Positions 40,901-52,326 of a DNA stretch of 64,000 bases are shown one piece after another. Where the stretch lies: contig OZ038434.1 in NCBI GenBank assembly GCA_964036275.1, forward strand, positions 39,827,279 through 39,891,278, read 5' to 3'. The notes below the pieces were generated by a model, which worked only from the letters and a program-made list of their open reading frames with translations, did not search any database and was not told the origin of the DNA. This DNA is from Litoditis marina (lineage: Eukaryota; Nematoda; Chromadorea; Rhabditida; Rhabditidae). Position 1 is the stretch's first letter. Every line of letters starts with the position of its first letter. A program made the translations under genes and the position numbers.

Positions 40901-43900
40901 ACATCCGCCTCATGTGAGTCTCGAACCACGCCCAAAAACGTGGAAGACGCGGACGCTATCCACTTCACCAGCTTGGCTCATGTCAGGGTTCGCATATCTG
41001 TGTTCGTACACAGCACAGAGAGAAATATGCAGTGTACCCCGCTCTTTCTTTCAGCTATAACTATATAAGACCTGACTTCATTTCTCTAGTGTGAATTCAA
41101 CATTGACACCGTTCCATTGTCCAAATCGGAATGCTAGACTCATTTTTTACACACATGAAATGATTGCTTATTTTTCAATTTTATAGAAAATTCTCACATT
41201 GTATTATTTTCAGACCGCCCTCTGTTCTGTTGGAAGCTGTCACACTGAGATGCGAGATAGACACCAGTGGTCCAGTGCTCGAGCTTCCCAGACCAACCTA
41301 TGCGAAAAAGTGAGGTCCCATAATACATTTTTTTTTGAAATCAACTGATTTCGCTCTGAATTTAGTTCTTGCTGTGGATTCAAGTGAATACATTTCCTCC
41401 CCCTCCCGCTCTTTCTCTCTCTATTTCTCTGTTCCCCCTCTCTCTCCTTCTCTCTCTCGTTCTCTGAATCTCTCCTTCCAGCATGTCTCGTCGTTTCTCG
41501 GACGCGGTGCAGTCCTTCTCGTCGTGCACCCGAGAGAAGACGGTGTCCTTCGGCGTCTCCTCCAACAAACGCCGTCACTCCCACTGTCCCGGCAGCATGG
41601 CCGACGTCAGTTCGGAGGGCAAGAACCTCCACAGCCTCCGACCGCCGCTGGTGAGTTCGGGGAGATCAAAGATCAAACTACAGCAAGGCTGTGCTCACAA
41701 ACGCCGATTCTATATATTACCGGTTTTTTTTGGCCTCACCGGTTAGTTGGATAACCTGAAATGAACAACCTGTTACTCTCCATCCTGACACGAAATTCGG
41801 CGTTAGTGTCAACGGTAACCAATGGGTTTTAGGTTAGTTTCAGATGGAAAAGGTTATCAACAACCGGTTAGGTTACCAAAACGCGGTTAAATAGAGTTGA
41901 TCAGCGAGTTAGGGTTATCCAACCTGCAGGTAGTTTGTGAAACATCAAAGCACACTGTGAACACTTATGATCGAGATTTGAACACACCTGTTGAACCGGC
42001 AACCTTCCGGTTCAGGCTAATTTCGCACATGGAAGTCGTTCATACCAGAGCACAATAACCGTGCTTGTTGTTCAAATCAGTATTGTTTGTAGTTCCATCT
42101 GAAGGGAGGTTGCCGGGCTCACGCTCAACTGTTTCACATTAAAGCAGGACGACTATGTGGACCAATCCCGTGTCAACGGTCCTTTAAACTGCAATTGAAA
42201 AATGTATTGCAGTTTAAAAGACTGAAGCGTTGTGATTGGACCACATAATCGTCCTTCTTTGAAAATCGATTCGAATTGATTGCAGTGATTGTATGTGTTC
42301 CATATTTAACGTTGCTGAAGCACTGAAGTGCAAAACAAAATTATTGGTGAAATCGATCCAACTGTATGTGATCCTAGTTTCTGATATTCAAGAAACCGAG
42401 ATAATTAGGGTTCAGAAACCGAGATAATTAGGGTTTCAATTAGGGTGTGATGTTCTTTGTCAATGATCAATGTAGAGCAAAAATTCCATTCACGTTTTTC
42501 CGAGCCCCCCTAATTTCACGTTTTTATGTCCTCGAAAAAATTTTGGTTTCCAACACTAATTTCCTTCTATGACAAGCCTTGCATGCGTGTGTCCTCTACC
42601 ACCTTAATATTTGCACTTCAAATGGGAGATACGAAGCTCAACCCAGACGTCAAAGATCGAAAACCACTATTACGCAAATCAACCAGAGATTCAAGATCAA
42701 AAACCATTATTCGGATTATTATCTTCTTCCTCAAGTGGTCTCACAATAATCGACTGATGTACTGCACTAGCACATGTAGCACCTTGTTGTGAATCTTCTA
42801 ACCAAATGTTACCTTCTAATACTATTAATATTATTAATCTTTTCATTTTAGAAAAGCACCCAGTCTCTACCGTCCACTACCGTAATAGAGGGGAAATGCG
42901 TGCACGAAGAGCACAATGGTTGTTTCGTGAGTAGGCCAGATTAGCATGTTTCTCTGGGCTCTCCTCCTTTTACACACTGTCTCCTTTCCTGTTTTGTTCG
43001 TAACCAACACTATCCAGCACGCTTCTCCTGCACTTTTCTTTCCAATAGAAATCAGAAAATGATAGTTGAAGCGCATTTTGAAAAAAAAATAGAAAAGTAT
43101 TGCAATAAACGGGATCGCAAACTAGAATTTTCATGTTCAAGTCAGCAGTGTGAACATGTGTGATAAGTACTCTTCCACTTGTGCTGTCAACGGTAAGAAC
43201 ACGTGAGAAAATTCGATCTACTTAGTGCACATCATGGTTTGTTCCTTATTGCCTTATTCCTTTCACACACAGGGGTAACAAAGGTACAGCGTTTTTTCGT
43301 TTTGCGGGTCACGGGTCATGGTTTTTGGGTATGATTCAGATTTTATACTTACTTTACACCTGATTTGGCAGCAGCACGACATTCATCAATTGTAGCTCTG
43401 GAGCTGTTTGCACGTAAATAAATGTGGATCAGTTCACTCATTTTGCCATTGCATTTGTTCGAGTCAATGTGTGTTGTCGGGAATAGGCTTTGTGAGAGAG
43501 ATATTCAGAAGACTTTCCGAAATATAAACACATTATACGTACCAGTCTAGGTACCACGCTAACTCTGCAAACGGCCTCAATTGCTTCCCTGACATCACAG
43601 TTACGGGTGATCAGTATCAATACGGCTCATAAACCGATTATCCAAGTTAAAACTATACTATACTTTCGCTGTATCGTTTCCTCAAACGTGGAAAAATATC
43701 GAAAATTACGTAGTTGCAACCTTCACGTGCGTGATTCATACTCAGTTTCATATCATTCCACCTGGATTGTGTTCCCAACCTTGTACGCCGTTGTCACCTA
43801 CTATAGTATGATTGTGTGTTGAGATGAGGTATAGTTTACATCATTCCCAAATGAGACTTCTACAGTACACATTCCAACTTTCAATGCCTGTTTTTCAAAA

Positions 43901-46900
43901 CAACCGAAATGAGTTTCGAAAACTCCCTTTATATGTTCCCACTGATATTTCAACCGTAACTAGACGGGCATGAAAGTTTCGTATTGATATTGTAGAAGTC
44001 TCAGTAGGAATGAAATGATCTATAGTCCTGAGTTGTGTCTGTTTAGGTGGAGCGCCGGAAGATGCGTCGTCTTTCGGAGATGATAACTGACTGGGAACGC
44101 CCCTCGCGCACCTCCCTCTCCAATATGTACTCCTACGCGCGCAGGGAAAGCGTCTATATTGCACGCAAGAAGCTGGCAGGACTCAAGGTAAACAGGGAGA
44201 GACGCAATTAATATAAAGTTTGACCTTCACACACAACACAGTTAACAGATACCTACCGTGAACTACAAATACCAAACTACAAATACATCGTGTATTCTGC
44301 TCAGAAATGAGCAAACAGATACGGCTACCCGCATAAACTTTGTTTCAATCATTTCGTACGTCATATAATTTTGAAGAAGCTAATTATAATGAATATGTAA
44401 TTCTTATGAATTGGTGAAAATACCATATATGGTCGGATAAAATGTGGGACATAATACAACCGCAGTATATTGTTAGTCAAGTGCACAGTCACGTGAAATG
44501 TGTTGAACACAGCAGAACTAAGAAACGCGCAATGACAAAGGGCACGATGCCTCATTTGAATGCTAACTTCACCTGACTATTCAGTTCATTTTCAGTATAG
44601 GATAAAGTGGAGAGCGTTCATCGTATAACGAATAAAACATTTTTACAGGACTGGGCCTTGGACCTTCTGGCCAAATTGAAATCGAAACAGGGAATGGCTA
44701 TCAGGCGAGAGACAAGAGCCACAAAACTAGTGGCAACTGTTATGTGTAGGTTTATCCGTCAGAATCACCAAAACTGTTCTCTAACATGAAAAACAATTTG
44801 GACTGGGTAATTCACTTTCGGCGTTCCTTTAATTTACATGAAACACATGAATCAGTTCATGAAACACATTCCTAATGGCAATACAAATATGGTGTTCCAT
44901 AGTGGGGTTCTGGTCTTTCCGCATAATATTTCAACGATTGTTTTGTCAAGGTTCCCAAAATGCTAAATCTTGTGAAACACATTACATAAATGTGTGTTTT
45001 TAAAGTTTTAAAGCTTAGAAAACACATTCCTCATGAAACACATTTATCAGAATAACCTCATTCCAGTGGTATTTCTCGCCTGCTGGCTGCCGTTTTTCAC
45101 TCTGAACATGATCAAAATCTACCAGTTGATCCACAACATGTGGTCCAATGACATGGAGAAGTGGTTCCATTGGTTCACCGCACTCGGATATCTCAATTCG
45201 TCTCTCAACTTCTTCATCTACTCAACTATCAATCCAGTTGGTTATCTTTTCACATAAGATAGACAAATAAGGGAAACAATTGTCAGGCAGCTTGAATAGC
45301 CGGGAACTAAGAATTAGAATAATATCACTAAATACTAATTGAAAGTTCACAATTCCAAACTCAGTATGTTCGGTAGTTGTCAGAGTCGAAAATAGATTTG
45401 ATCATTCAAAAATCTCGAGAAACATAAGGTCTGCACGACTTTCATACTCGCATAACAGGGTACATAGTAGGGTTGTTAATCGAGTTGAAAATTTCGAGTT
45501 TTTCGAGTTTCGAGTTTTTCGAGTTTTCAAAAATTCGAGTTTCGAGTTTTTCGAGTTTTCGAAAATTCGAGTTTTTCGAGTTTCGAGTTTTTCGAGTTTC
45601 CGATATTTCGAGTTTTTCGAGTTTCGAGTTTTTCGAGTTCTCAAAATTTTCGAGTTTTTCGAGTTTCGAGTTTTTCGAGTTCGGGAATTTTCGAGTTTTT
45701 CGAGTTTCGAGTTGAACTCAGAACTCGAAATTTCGAGTTTTTCGAGTTTTTTTGTTGAAAATTCGAGTTTTTCGAGTTTCAATCTCAAAAAATTCGAGTT
45801 TTTCGAGTTTCGAGTTTTTCGAGTTTCAAAAATTTCGAGTTTTTCGAGTTTCGAGTTTTTCGAGTTTCAGAATTCGAGTTTTTCGAGTTTCGAGTTTTTC
45901 GAGTTTTGGAAATTTCGAGTTTTTCGAGTTTCGAGTTTTTCGAGTTCTGAAATTTTCGAGTTTTTCGAGTTTCGAGTTGAACTCGAAACTCGAAATTTCG
46001 AGTTTATTTCGAGTTTTTCGAGTTCGAGTTTTTTTTTAACAACCCTTTTTAACAACAACAACATAGTAAGTGCCAAACTTACAAATTTCTGTCGCTCTGC
46101 GGAATCGAATCTGCGAGCAAAATATTGGTAGCAAGGCGCTGACCACTGCGCTATAAGAGCACATAACAGGCAAGCTTTGGAATCGAAGACATCTGTGCGT
46201 ACACAGCGGAAAGTGAGATATACAGTACCCTCCCGCCTTTCCTTCGGCGACGAATATAAACATTCGTTCATTCTCCCCAATCACCCAGTTGGAGTACCCA
46301 GAGGAGCCACATCTCAGCTCCGGGTAAACAGCACGTGCTAAATCACGAATGAACGATTCTAGCTTGTTCTATACTTCTTCTTCAGAAGTTCCGTCACTCT
46401 TTCCGCCGACTGCTCGGATTCCATCGTTCCCGGAGACGACGCGAGAAGTCGTGGATGAATCCACCCAAAGACAGTAGCAGGTGAGCAAAGTATTCGCTAC
46501 CGGCAGATCTTTCTCTCTACTGTGTAGTAAGAACCTCGAAGCTTGTAGTATGATCCCGCCGTGTTTCAGTCGTAATTAGAACTCTGTATTAAACATGTAG
46601 ATCAAACTACAACTCGAATAGAGTCATTTTATGTAATCCAAATGCACGGAAGGTACTGAGCGGTTCAATATAAAACGTATTTTTCCATCATATCCGTGTC
46701 ATTACAGAATTGTCTTTATTTTCAGAGGTCCAGTGAAATGCGGCTGTGGGCTGAACAAGATAGTCAAGGGTCCACTGAAGCGAACCTTCTCAGCTGGGTA
46801 AGCTGTGGCCGTATTTTGTAAGCTCAAATAGCCGGGTAAGCTCATTGAGCGAAATTTCAATAACCGAATTCTAATTCAGGTTACGATTACTTACTATATT

Positions 46901-49856
46901 CACTGCTAATTGAGCGCGTGTTTGCTAGCTTTTATATACAAACGAGATGAATTTCAGAGCAAGCGATTGAGTAGTTTGTAGTACACTATTGGAATCTTTC
47001 TCAAATAGCTCACCCGGCTATTCGAGCTTACAAAGTACGGCCACTGGTTTAGAAACGACGGTCTCGTTGTGCGCTTAAAGAAAAGCGGGGATATACTGCA
47101 TAGTCTCACTTTGTGCTGTGTAAAAACACATATATACGATTCGTCACCCAACGTTGCTAAAATGACCTTAAATGAGCCCGATTCATGTAGTGGTTAGTGT
47201 CCGCGCCTCATGAACTTATGGGCCCGGTTCGAGTTCCACATGAGGCGCATATTTTCACGAATTTGACAAGCGCTATGTAGAGAGCGACCGACTACGTTGT
47301 AGTTTGATATCGGGACAAGTGGTCACCCACGCATGTCGCCGAAAAAAACAACAAAACGAGGTATAAAAACATGAAACAAGTGCAGAGTTAGGGCCCGTTT
47401 CTCTGCTTTCTTACAATCTCACTTTCTCACAAGAAATCTCACTTTCTTACAAAAAACATCTTACTTTCTTACAACTAATCTGACTTTTTTAGAATCAGTC
47501 TCACTTTCTCTGATGCAACTAACTTTCTGACAAAAAATCTTACATAAAATATGAAAATATGACCCTCGGGATGGAATTAACAGAACAACGTTTTTTATGA
47601 TATTTCACGTTTCCCGAGTTTTTTTGTGAGAAAGTAAGATTTTTGGTAAACAGAGAAACGGCACCCTAGAAGAATATCAGGTGATGAAGTATGACCTCAG
47701 CTAGGATCCGAAGTCTTCACTAGACCAATGTCTCTGTTGGATGAAATAGAAGAAGAGAATAAAGAGAGAGGAAGAGATAGAGACGGAGAAAGATAGAGAG
47801 AGAGAAAGAGAAAGAGAGGAAAAGAGAGAGAGAGGTAAGAAGGTAAGATGAAAACCTTGTGGGTGTTCTAGCTCTTCGGACTCCAGCGGACCGGTTGTCA
47901 ATAAGAGGTATACTGTAGCTGCTTAGTCGTCGCTAGGCATGCGCCATGCTCTGAATATTGTAACTTTGTAAACTTATTCGTGAAAATAGCAAAATAATTA
48001 GCAAAATTCGTCAATGGTAATATGTGTTAGGAATTCGCATGCCGCTTGGTGAAGCATGAAGGTAACTTTCTCGCTCTTTCTTGCATTCTCTATACTCTAA
48101 CCGAAGATGCCTTATTTTCATTTCGAATGAGAACAACAGGAACTGTTAACCGATTTGTTGATTTTTTCATTCATAAAAACAAAAATCGATTATTTTCAGA
48201 CCGCTGGCGAATCGTAAACAGTCGATGCCGAAGCCGCAAATTATCATCGACGAAATTTCGCCGAACCGAATTTCAATTTCGGGCGGTGGTGACCCTACGA
48301 TTAGGTGGGTAACAAGTAACGTATAACTTTAGTAGTTTTGCTAGTAAAGTAACTTGTAACTTGAAAAAATTCACAAGTAAAGTAAAACTTGAGTGAGTTC
48401 ATATGTAACATGTAAATTTAGTATGTTTCAGTTACTTTAGTAACTTCGGCAAGTTTTTCGTTAGTTAGCTAGTAAGTTAGATGAGTCAATACGAGACTAC
48501 AATTTTTCAATATCTATTCAACACATTCATGTACAAACATGAACTAATCTGTCACATGGTGTTCTCTCAACTTCTTGCTGCATGTGCTTTTTGAACGAGG
48601 GAGAGCCAAGGTTCAGAGCGCAAACGAACAATATTAGGATTACTATGAAGTTGAGGTTGTGCTATAAGTGGACAATCGACACTTAACTACAAACTGTAAT
48701 TCTGGAATCGATGAAATATTCTTCCAGACGATCCTCCGATGACCCGACCAGTCTTCGCCGATCGTCCTCGGAAATTATTGGCGGAATCGTACTTCCACCG
48801 CAGAGCGGAAACGACAGACGGAGGTATTCAGAGCGATCGCAATTGTAGTTTGACCATTTGTAGTTTCAACTTCATACTTCATGAAATTTACGAGTTCCGA
48901 CCAAAAACCAACGAAATAAACAAACTACAGACACAGCGGGATAGGGCAAAGTACACCGCATAAGGGTGATTTGTCACAACGAACCCGATTTGTAGTTGGG
49001 TTATTCTTGATATAAAATATACCTTCGCGAGTTTCGAACAGAAGTCAGTTTTTGGGGTTCTGGTGCAAATATAGAGATCTTCAGGGATAAATATATTTTA
49101 CTTCACACAGCCGTGCTCGTGGTTTTAGCGGATGAACAATGTGACGTGTGAATACAGTTCAATCCCTTCGCATCAAACTACAAATACAGTTCAATCCGTC
49201 TGTATCAAACTACAAATAAAACCACAAATTAAAGTGTTTCCAGAGGTTCGGGCATGTCGAACAGTTCGGCTTCGCTACAGATTCACGAGACGAGGATGAC
49301 CTTTGAGGCCATGGTTCACGACCAGGTGGATGTTGAGATTTTTGTATGAATTATCGATTTTATCGATTTCCATCGATTTCACATAATCACCAATCAATAA
49401 GTAGACATGCTTGTGCAGGAACGTTTGTGTTTGTATGCAAAAATACGTGGTTTCTTGTTATTTTCTGTAAATTTTGTTCATCGAATGCTGTTTAAATCAA
49501 CGTGATATATGTTTTTATGGTCAGTTGCATGAGTTGTATTCATAGTTAGAATATGTTTGTCTAATTTTAATATGAAGGGGAACCATGTGATCAAACTAAC
49601 TGATGCATCTGACCTTTGTTGATTCCGTTTTTTGATCTCTGACCTTCAGTGGACTCCGATGTTCCAGTTATCACGTGAGTGAAATGTAGATTCTATGCGG
49701 GAGTTGTTCAGATAGAGTTCCATTTTGGAAGTGACCAAAACTTCGTTGTAGTTTGATCTTGATGAGTGCAATAGTTTCGAATTTCAGCAGAAATCACAGA
49801 AATCAAACTGGCTGGTAGACAAAAAGGACGCCTTAGAGTTCGGAAGTCCAAAATGA
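34914..49856 (+). CDS. Biogenic-amine-type GPCR (rhodopsin family)
   Basis: Exons: 34914-35008, 35424-35532, 36100-36165, 36696-36808, 37752-37864, 38244-38428, (39328-39406), 40542-40621, 41214-41309, 41482-41650, 42852-42926, 44047-44187, 44649-44745, 45067-45236, 46386-46480, 46726-46797, 48200-48304, 48728-48823, 49244-49325, 49788-49856. Motifs: TM1 CIAGNLMVVG; TM2 SLAMADLIVG; TM3 LDVAASTSS with the amine-binding Asp, ending SIDR; TM4 ITWLFSVGLSLPL; an ECL2 Cys (EHHCGIY); TM5 SSSIFAFYLPC; TM6 FLACWLPFF; TM7 YLNSSLNFFIYSTINPKF. DRY is DRL and NPxxY is altered. The third loop is about 210 residues, and the tail about 170 with a KCGCG palmitoylation-like pair and SGSGMSNSS-type Ser runs. 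About 675 residues result if exon 39328-39406 is skipped. It is probably a dopamine-, serotonin- or tyramine-like receptor; the ligand cannot be read from sequence. Confidence 0.9.
35143..35262. repeat. GTAGTTTGATC-related MITE
   Basis: Runs from CCTATACGGTGTATGTTGCG and TATACCGCTGTGTTTGTAGT to GAGATCAAATTACAACAAAT, in GPCR intron 1. Confidence 0.65.
35583..35612 (+). repeat. Partial copy of the 3' edge of the GPCR TM1 exon
   Basis: CCCACTAATCACTTATTGGT repeats the last 17 bases of exon 35424-35532 plus its donor, 51 bases downstream. Confidence 0.7.
35880..36052. repeat. Long foldback element
   Basis: AGTACGTATGCTAGAAGATC / CCGGCACCTTCATCCCATCC pairs with GGATGGGATGAAGGTGCCGG / CTTCTAGCATACGTACT. 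A second inner palindrome, ACATCCCGGCGGGATGTAAG, sits mid-element. It lies in the intron between the TM1 and TM2 exons. Confidence 0.9.
37899..37980 (+). tRNA. tRNA-Ser (anticodon GCT)
   Basis: The acceptor stem GTTCAGG (37899-37905) pairs with CCTGAAC (37973-37979), with discriminator G. The A box is GTGGCCGAGTGGTTAAGG. The anticodon arm is TGGACT-GCT-AATCCA, with GCT at 37932-37934. A long variable arm TTGGGGTTTCCCCGCG, typical of serine tRNAs, is followed by the B box GTTCGAATCTC. No intron. It lies in a GPCR intron between the TM4 and TM5 exons, same strand. All stems pair, so it looks functional. Confidence 0.95.
40003..40178. repeat. Long foldback element
   Basis: GGTATGGTAGTAGTTCCCGG / CCCATTCATCCCATTCTGTG pairs with GACGCAGGATGGGATGAAGG / GCATACGTACTC. 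It has the same inner palindrome as the 35880 copy. Confidence 0.85.
40885..41070 (-). repeat. tRNA-related SINE, second subtype (minus orientation)
   Basis: On the minus strand it reads TGTGTACGAACACAG, then AGTGGATAGCGTCCGCGTCT, the B box GGTTCGAGACTC, and ACATGAGGCGG. It shares the CATGAGGCG ending with 47053-47270. Confidence 0.6.
41396..41478. repeat. CT-rich tract upstream of a GPCR exon
   Basis: (CT)n tract directly before the acceptor of exon 41482-41650. It doubles as an extended polypyrimidine tract. Confidence 0.8.
42142..42262. repeat. MITE, GGACCAATC family
   Basis: TTAAAGCAGGACGACTATGT / GGACCAATCCCG with the inverse GATTGGACCACATAATCGTC / CTTCTTTGAA. The inner arms share TTTAAACTGCAATTG. 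Confidence 0.85.
44467..44598 (+). repeat. MITE with paired CACGTG boxes
   Basis: TATTGTTAGTCAAGTGCACA / GTCACGTGAAATGTGTTGAA with the standard core. The far end is TTCACCTGACTATTCAG, where one box is mutated. Confidence 0.85.
45469..46046. repeat. CGAGTTT array bounded by 11-bp terminal inverted repeats
   Basis: AGGGTTGTTAA at the left end and TTAACAACCCT at the right end are perfect inverted copies. Between them are about 550 bases of TTTTTCGAG and TTTCGAG units, grouped in larger blocks of about 40-60 bp separated by short variable spacers. Two inner palindromes, GAACTCAGAACTCGAAATTT and GAACTCGAAACTCG, are present. It lies in the GPCR intron after the TM7 exon. Confidence 0.85.
46082..46259 (-). 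repeat. tRNA-related SINE (minus orientation)
   Basis: On the minus strand: ATATTCGTCGCCGAAGGAAA head, CGCACAGATGTC, then GCGCAGTGGTCAGCGCCTTG, the B box AGATTCGATTCCG. It directly follows the CGAG array. Confidence 0.7.
46543..46613. repeat. GTAGTTTGATC MITE
   Basis: GCTTGTAGTATGATCCCGCC and GTAGATCAAACTACAACTCG, inverted ends. Confidence 0.65.
46804..47043. repeat. Inverted-repeat element abutting a GPCR splice donor
   Basis: The left arm (46804-46842: GTGGCCGTATTTTGTAAGCT, AAATAGCCGGGTAAGCT) pairs with the right arm (about 47005-47043: AGCTCACCCGGCTATTCGAG, CTTACAAAGTACGGCCAC). The left arm starts 7 bases after the end of exon 46726-46797, so the element sits against the donor. Confidence 0.8.
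47053..47270 (+). repeat. tRNA-related SINE, second subtype
   Basis: GACGGTCTCGTTGTGCGC head, then a tRNA-like part ATGTAGTGGTTAGTGTCCGC, the B box CCGGTTCGAGTTCC, ending ATGAGGCGCAT. Confidence 0.65.
47756..47838. repeat. GA-rich tract
   Basis: Imperfect (GA)n in a GPCR intron. Confidence 0.8.
48840..48965. repeat. GTAGTTTGATC-related MITE
   Basis: AATTGTAGTTTGACCATTTG to ATAAACAAACTACAGACACA / GCGGGATAGGGCAAAGTACA, the latter matching the outer flank of the full-length type in inverse. Confidence 0.6.
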
Positions 49857-52326
49857 TTTATTAAAGAGATATTCTCATTAACCCAACTCACCAACTTCTC
49901 ATGAGTACCTACTGATTGTTCATGGGATGTTAATAGGTGATAGGGAAAGCATAAACGTCTCATGAGACAAGATAGGCCTGATGCGTATTTTGATCACTAT
50001 CACCCACTCTGCGAACTCTATTCGGGCAACTCCCATACTTCTTCTTCTTACTCTTCGATCTTGCACTGCTCATTTAGAATGTTGTACACGTGTCTCATAT
50101 GTATCGATCGATTGAATTCGCATGGCTTGCGCTCGCTAGACTTCTGGTAGTGTAGGCAGTAGGAACGTGAAATAGAGCACGATTATCGATTTTTCGAGAA
50201 AAAGTCAATACTGAGTTTTCAACGTCAAATGCAAAGATATTTTGTTAGAAGGGGACCGAATTGAATGCAGGTACAGGCTCCTACAGTGTATATATAGAGA
50301 ATGACCAAAATTTTGTTGTATTTCGATGTGGGTTCACGTATTACTATACTAGTTTCCACCAAAAAGCCACGGGATCATACCACAAACACAACTAGTTTTT
50401 GATTAGAAGTTGCCTAATTCACTGTTCTGGCGATATTGTATCATATAAGACTTTTTCGGCCGCTTTGACGTGAAACGCAACCTTAGATCGGCATGTACTA
50501 ATGACGTCATAGTTGAAAAACCAACTCGTAAACTTTTAGCCACCTTCTCGCGCCGCAATGCTGACGATCTCCACACAGAGTTTCTCCTCTAAAAGACGAC
50601 CCAAGCCAGCCTATCTTTGACCTTTGATCCTTGATCTCACTTCAATCTTTGACTTCTCGCCGTAAATATATTCCGAGTGATCTCAAATCTACCAAATACT
50701 TTGACAGATCTCCCAATTAATACAAAATCGGGTATCTAAGATTTGCAATCTGACTTTTGTTTTTATTGTATGTTTCGACTTTCTGTATCAGTGAGTGTTC
50801 ATTTTGTTCAGTTACATGTTTCATATTGAACAAATAATATATTGTGTGGAATGTGAAATATTCAATAAACCGTTTCAAAATAGGATCCAGACCAGTTTTC
50901 ACCAGGAAAAAGTTTACTGTTAGTCAATTGCATAGTCACGTGAAATATTTAAACACAGCAGAACTCAGAAACGTGCATGGAAAAAGTGCACGATTCCTTA
51001 GCTAGAATGCTAAATTTACGTGACTACTCAATTTGCTTTCAGCATGTATATGCTAGAACAACCCAGCATCGTCGTCCCACTCTGCGGCTCCCGTTTTGTA
51101 CACTCTTTTGCGACATAGAAAAGAAGAGATCTTCTAAGTCCTCTGGAGAGGACTGAAAATACGAATTATGTAGCATAATGTTTTTGATAAATTTTCAAAT
51201 GGATTCATACACTTCATGGGTGAAGCTCTAATGTAACCCATGAGTTATTTCATGTTTGTATGTAACGCGCAATGAGTTCAAAGTATGTCTGGTAGTTTTC
51301 CACGACTGCTGGTTGAAGTGTGAGTGAGCGTGCTTTGTAACCACAAATATTGAATAACAACTTTATCAGAACATCACAAACTAATATCGAATACAAATAA
51401 TTTTGTGAGAAAGAAACCCTGAGATCTGACATAAGCTCTCTCAGTAAACGAATGCGATAATGCTGTTATTTTGAAAAGTAAGTTTGGTTGGAATTGAGTT
51501 ATTGGAAGCAAGATTTTTTTAAATGACTGGTGGGAAAATTTATATAGGTAGTAGTCAACTTAGACTCAACGGTTGAGTCGGAAAGTTTTCTTATTGAGAG
51601 TTCAATGAAATACAACACGTTCCAAGGTAGCGAAATTACAGAGAGCTAAGTAAATCAGATACACGCAAACTCACAAATTCCATTCAATATTATTCTTTTG
51701 CTATATAACTTTGAAAATTGTTACTTGACATGAATTGAACTGTTAGAAACAACTTGAGGGTTTAAAGACTTTTGGTGAGAACGTTACAACAACATGCAAA
51801 TATGTAAAAAAAAATTCGTGTGAGGATGAACTTCAAAACAACACTGTTAGCTCACCAAACTACTCAGGCTACAGCAGAAAATGAATCAAAAATCCATTTG
51901 AAATTTTATGAAAGTGGCATTCTTTCTCTGTTTCAACTGTTTCCGTAGTGAAAATTCACACTCCGTTCTAGAAGAGAATATGAATGTTACTTCTACAACT
52001 ATCTGATGGGATAAATCGTATGTTGGTTATAAGAAATTCAATAAACTAGGTAACCGGTTGGTTAAACCAGGTAACCAAACCAGAAACAGTTGGTTAAAAC
52101 AACCGCAACAAAACCAGAAAACCGGTCGATATGACGAATTCCTCGAAAGATCCCCCGTTGTTCTGTTGGAGTTCTGTCATTTTTGTCTGTCCCTCCACGG
52201 CGTCTCGCGACATTTTGTCGTACGAATCCTTGAAATAAGTTTTTCAAATTTAGAACAAATCAGAACCGAATAAAACCTTGTAGTGTGCAACGAAAAACTT
52301 GGTAAATGATAAGTTCACCACGTCAC
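49857..52326. other. Intergenic block after the GPCR
   Basis: No gene seen. It contains a GTAGTTTGATC-type MITE (about 50290-50395), a CACGTG MITE (50919-51042) and a fragment of the foldback family (51047-51100). Confidence 0.6.
50919..51042 (+). repeat. MITE with paired CACGTG boxes
   Basis: ACTGTTAGTCAATTGCATAG / TCACGTGAAATATTTAAACA with the standard core; the far end is TTTACGTGACTACTCAATTT. Confidence 0.85.

Noticed and set aside
45402..46131. Open frames of 80-139 codons rich in SFSSFEFFEF or its inverse-strand equivalent
   Set aside because: They arise from the period of the CGAG repeat (stop-free in several frames on both strands) and have no non-repetitive part.
49651..49675. Possible 25-base GPCR exon (TGGACTCCGATGTTCCAG)
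   Set aside because: Using it leaves phase 1, which does not fit the clean terminal exon at 49788. Splicing 49325 directly to 49788 keeps the frame.
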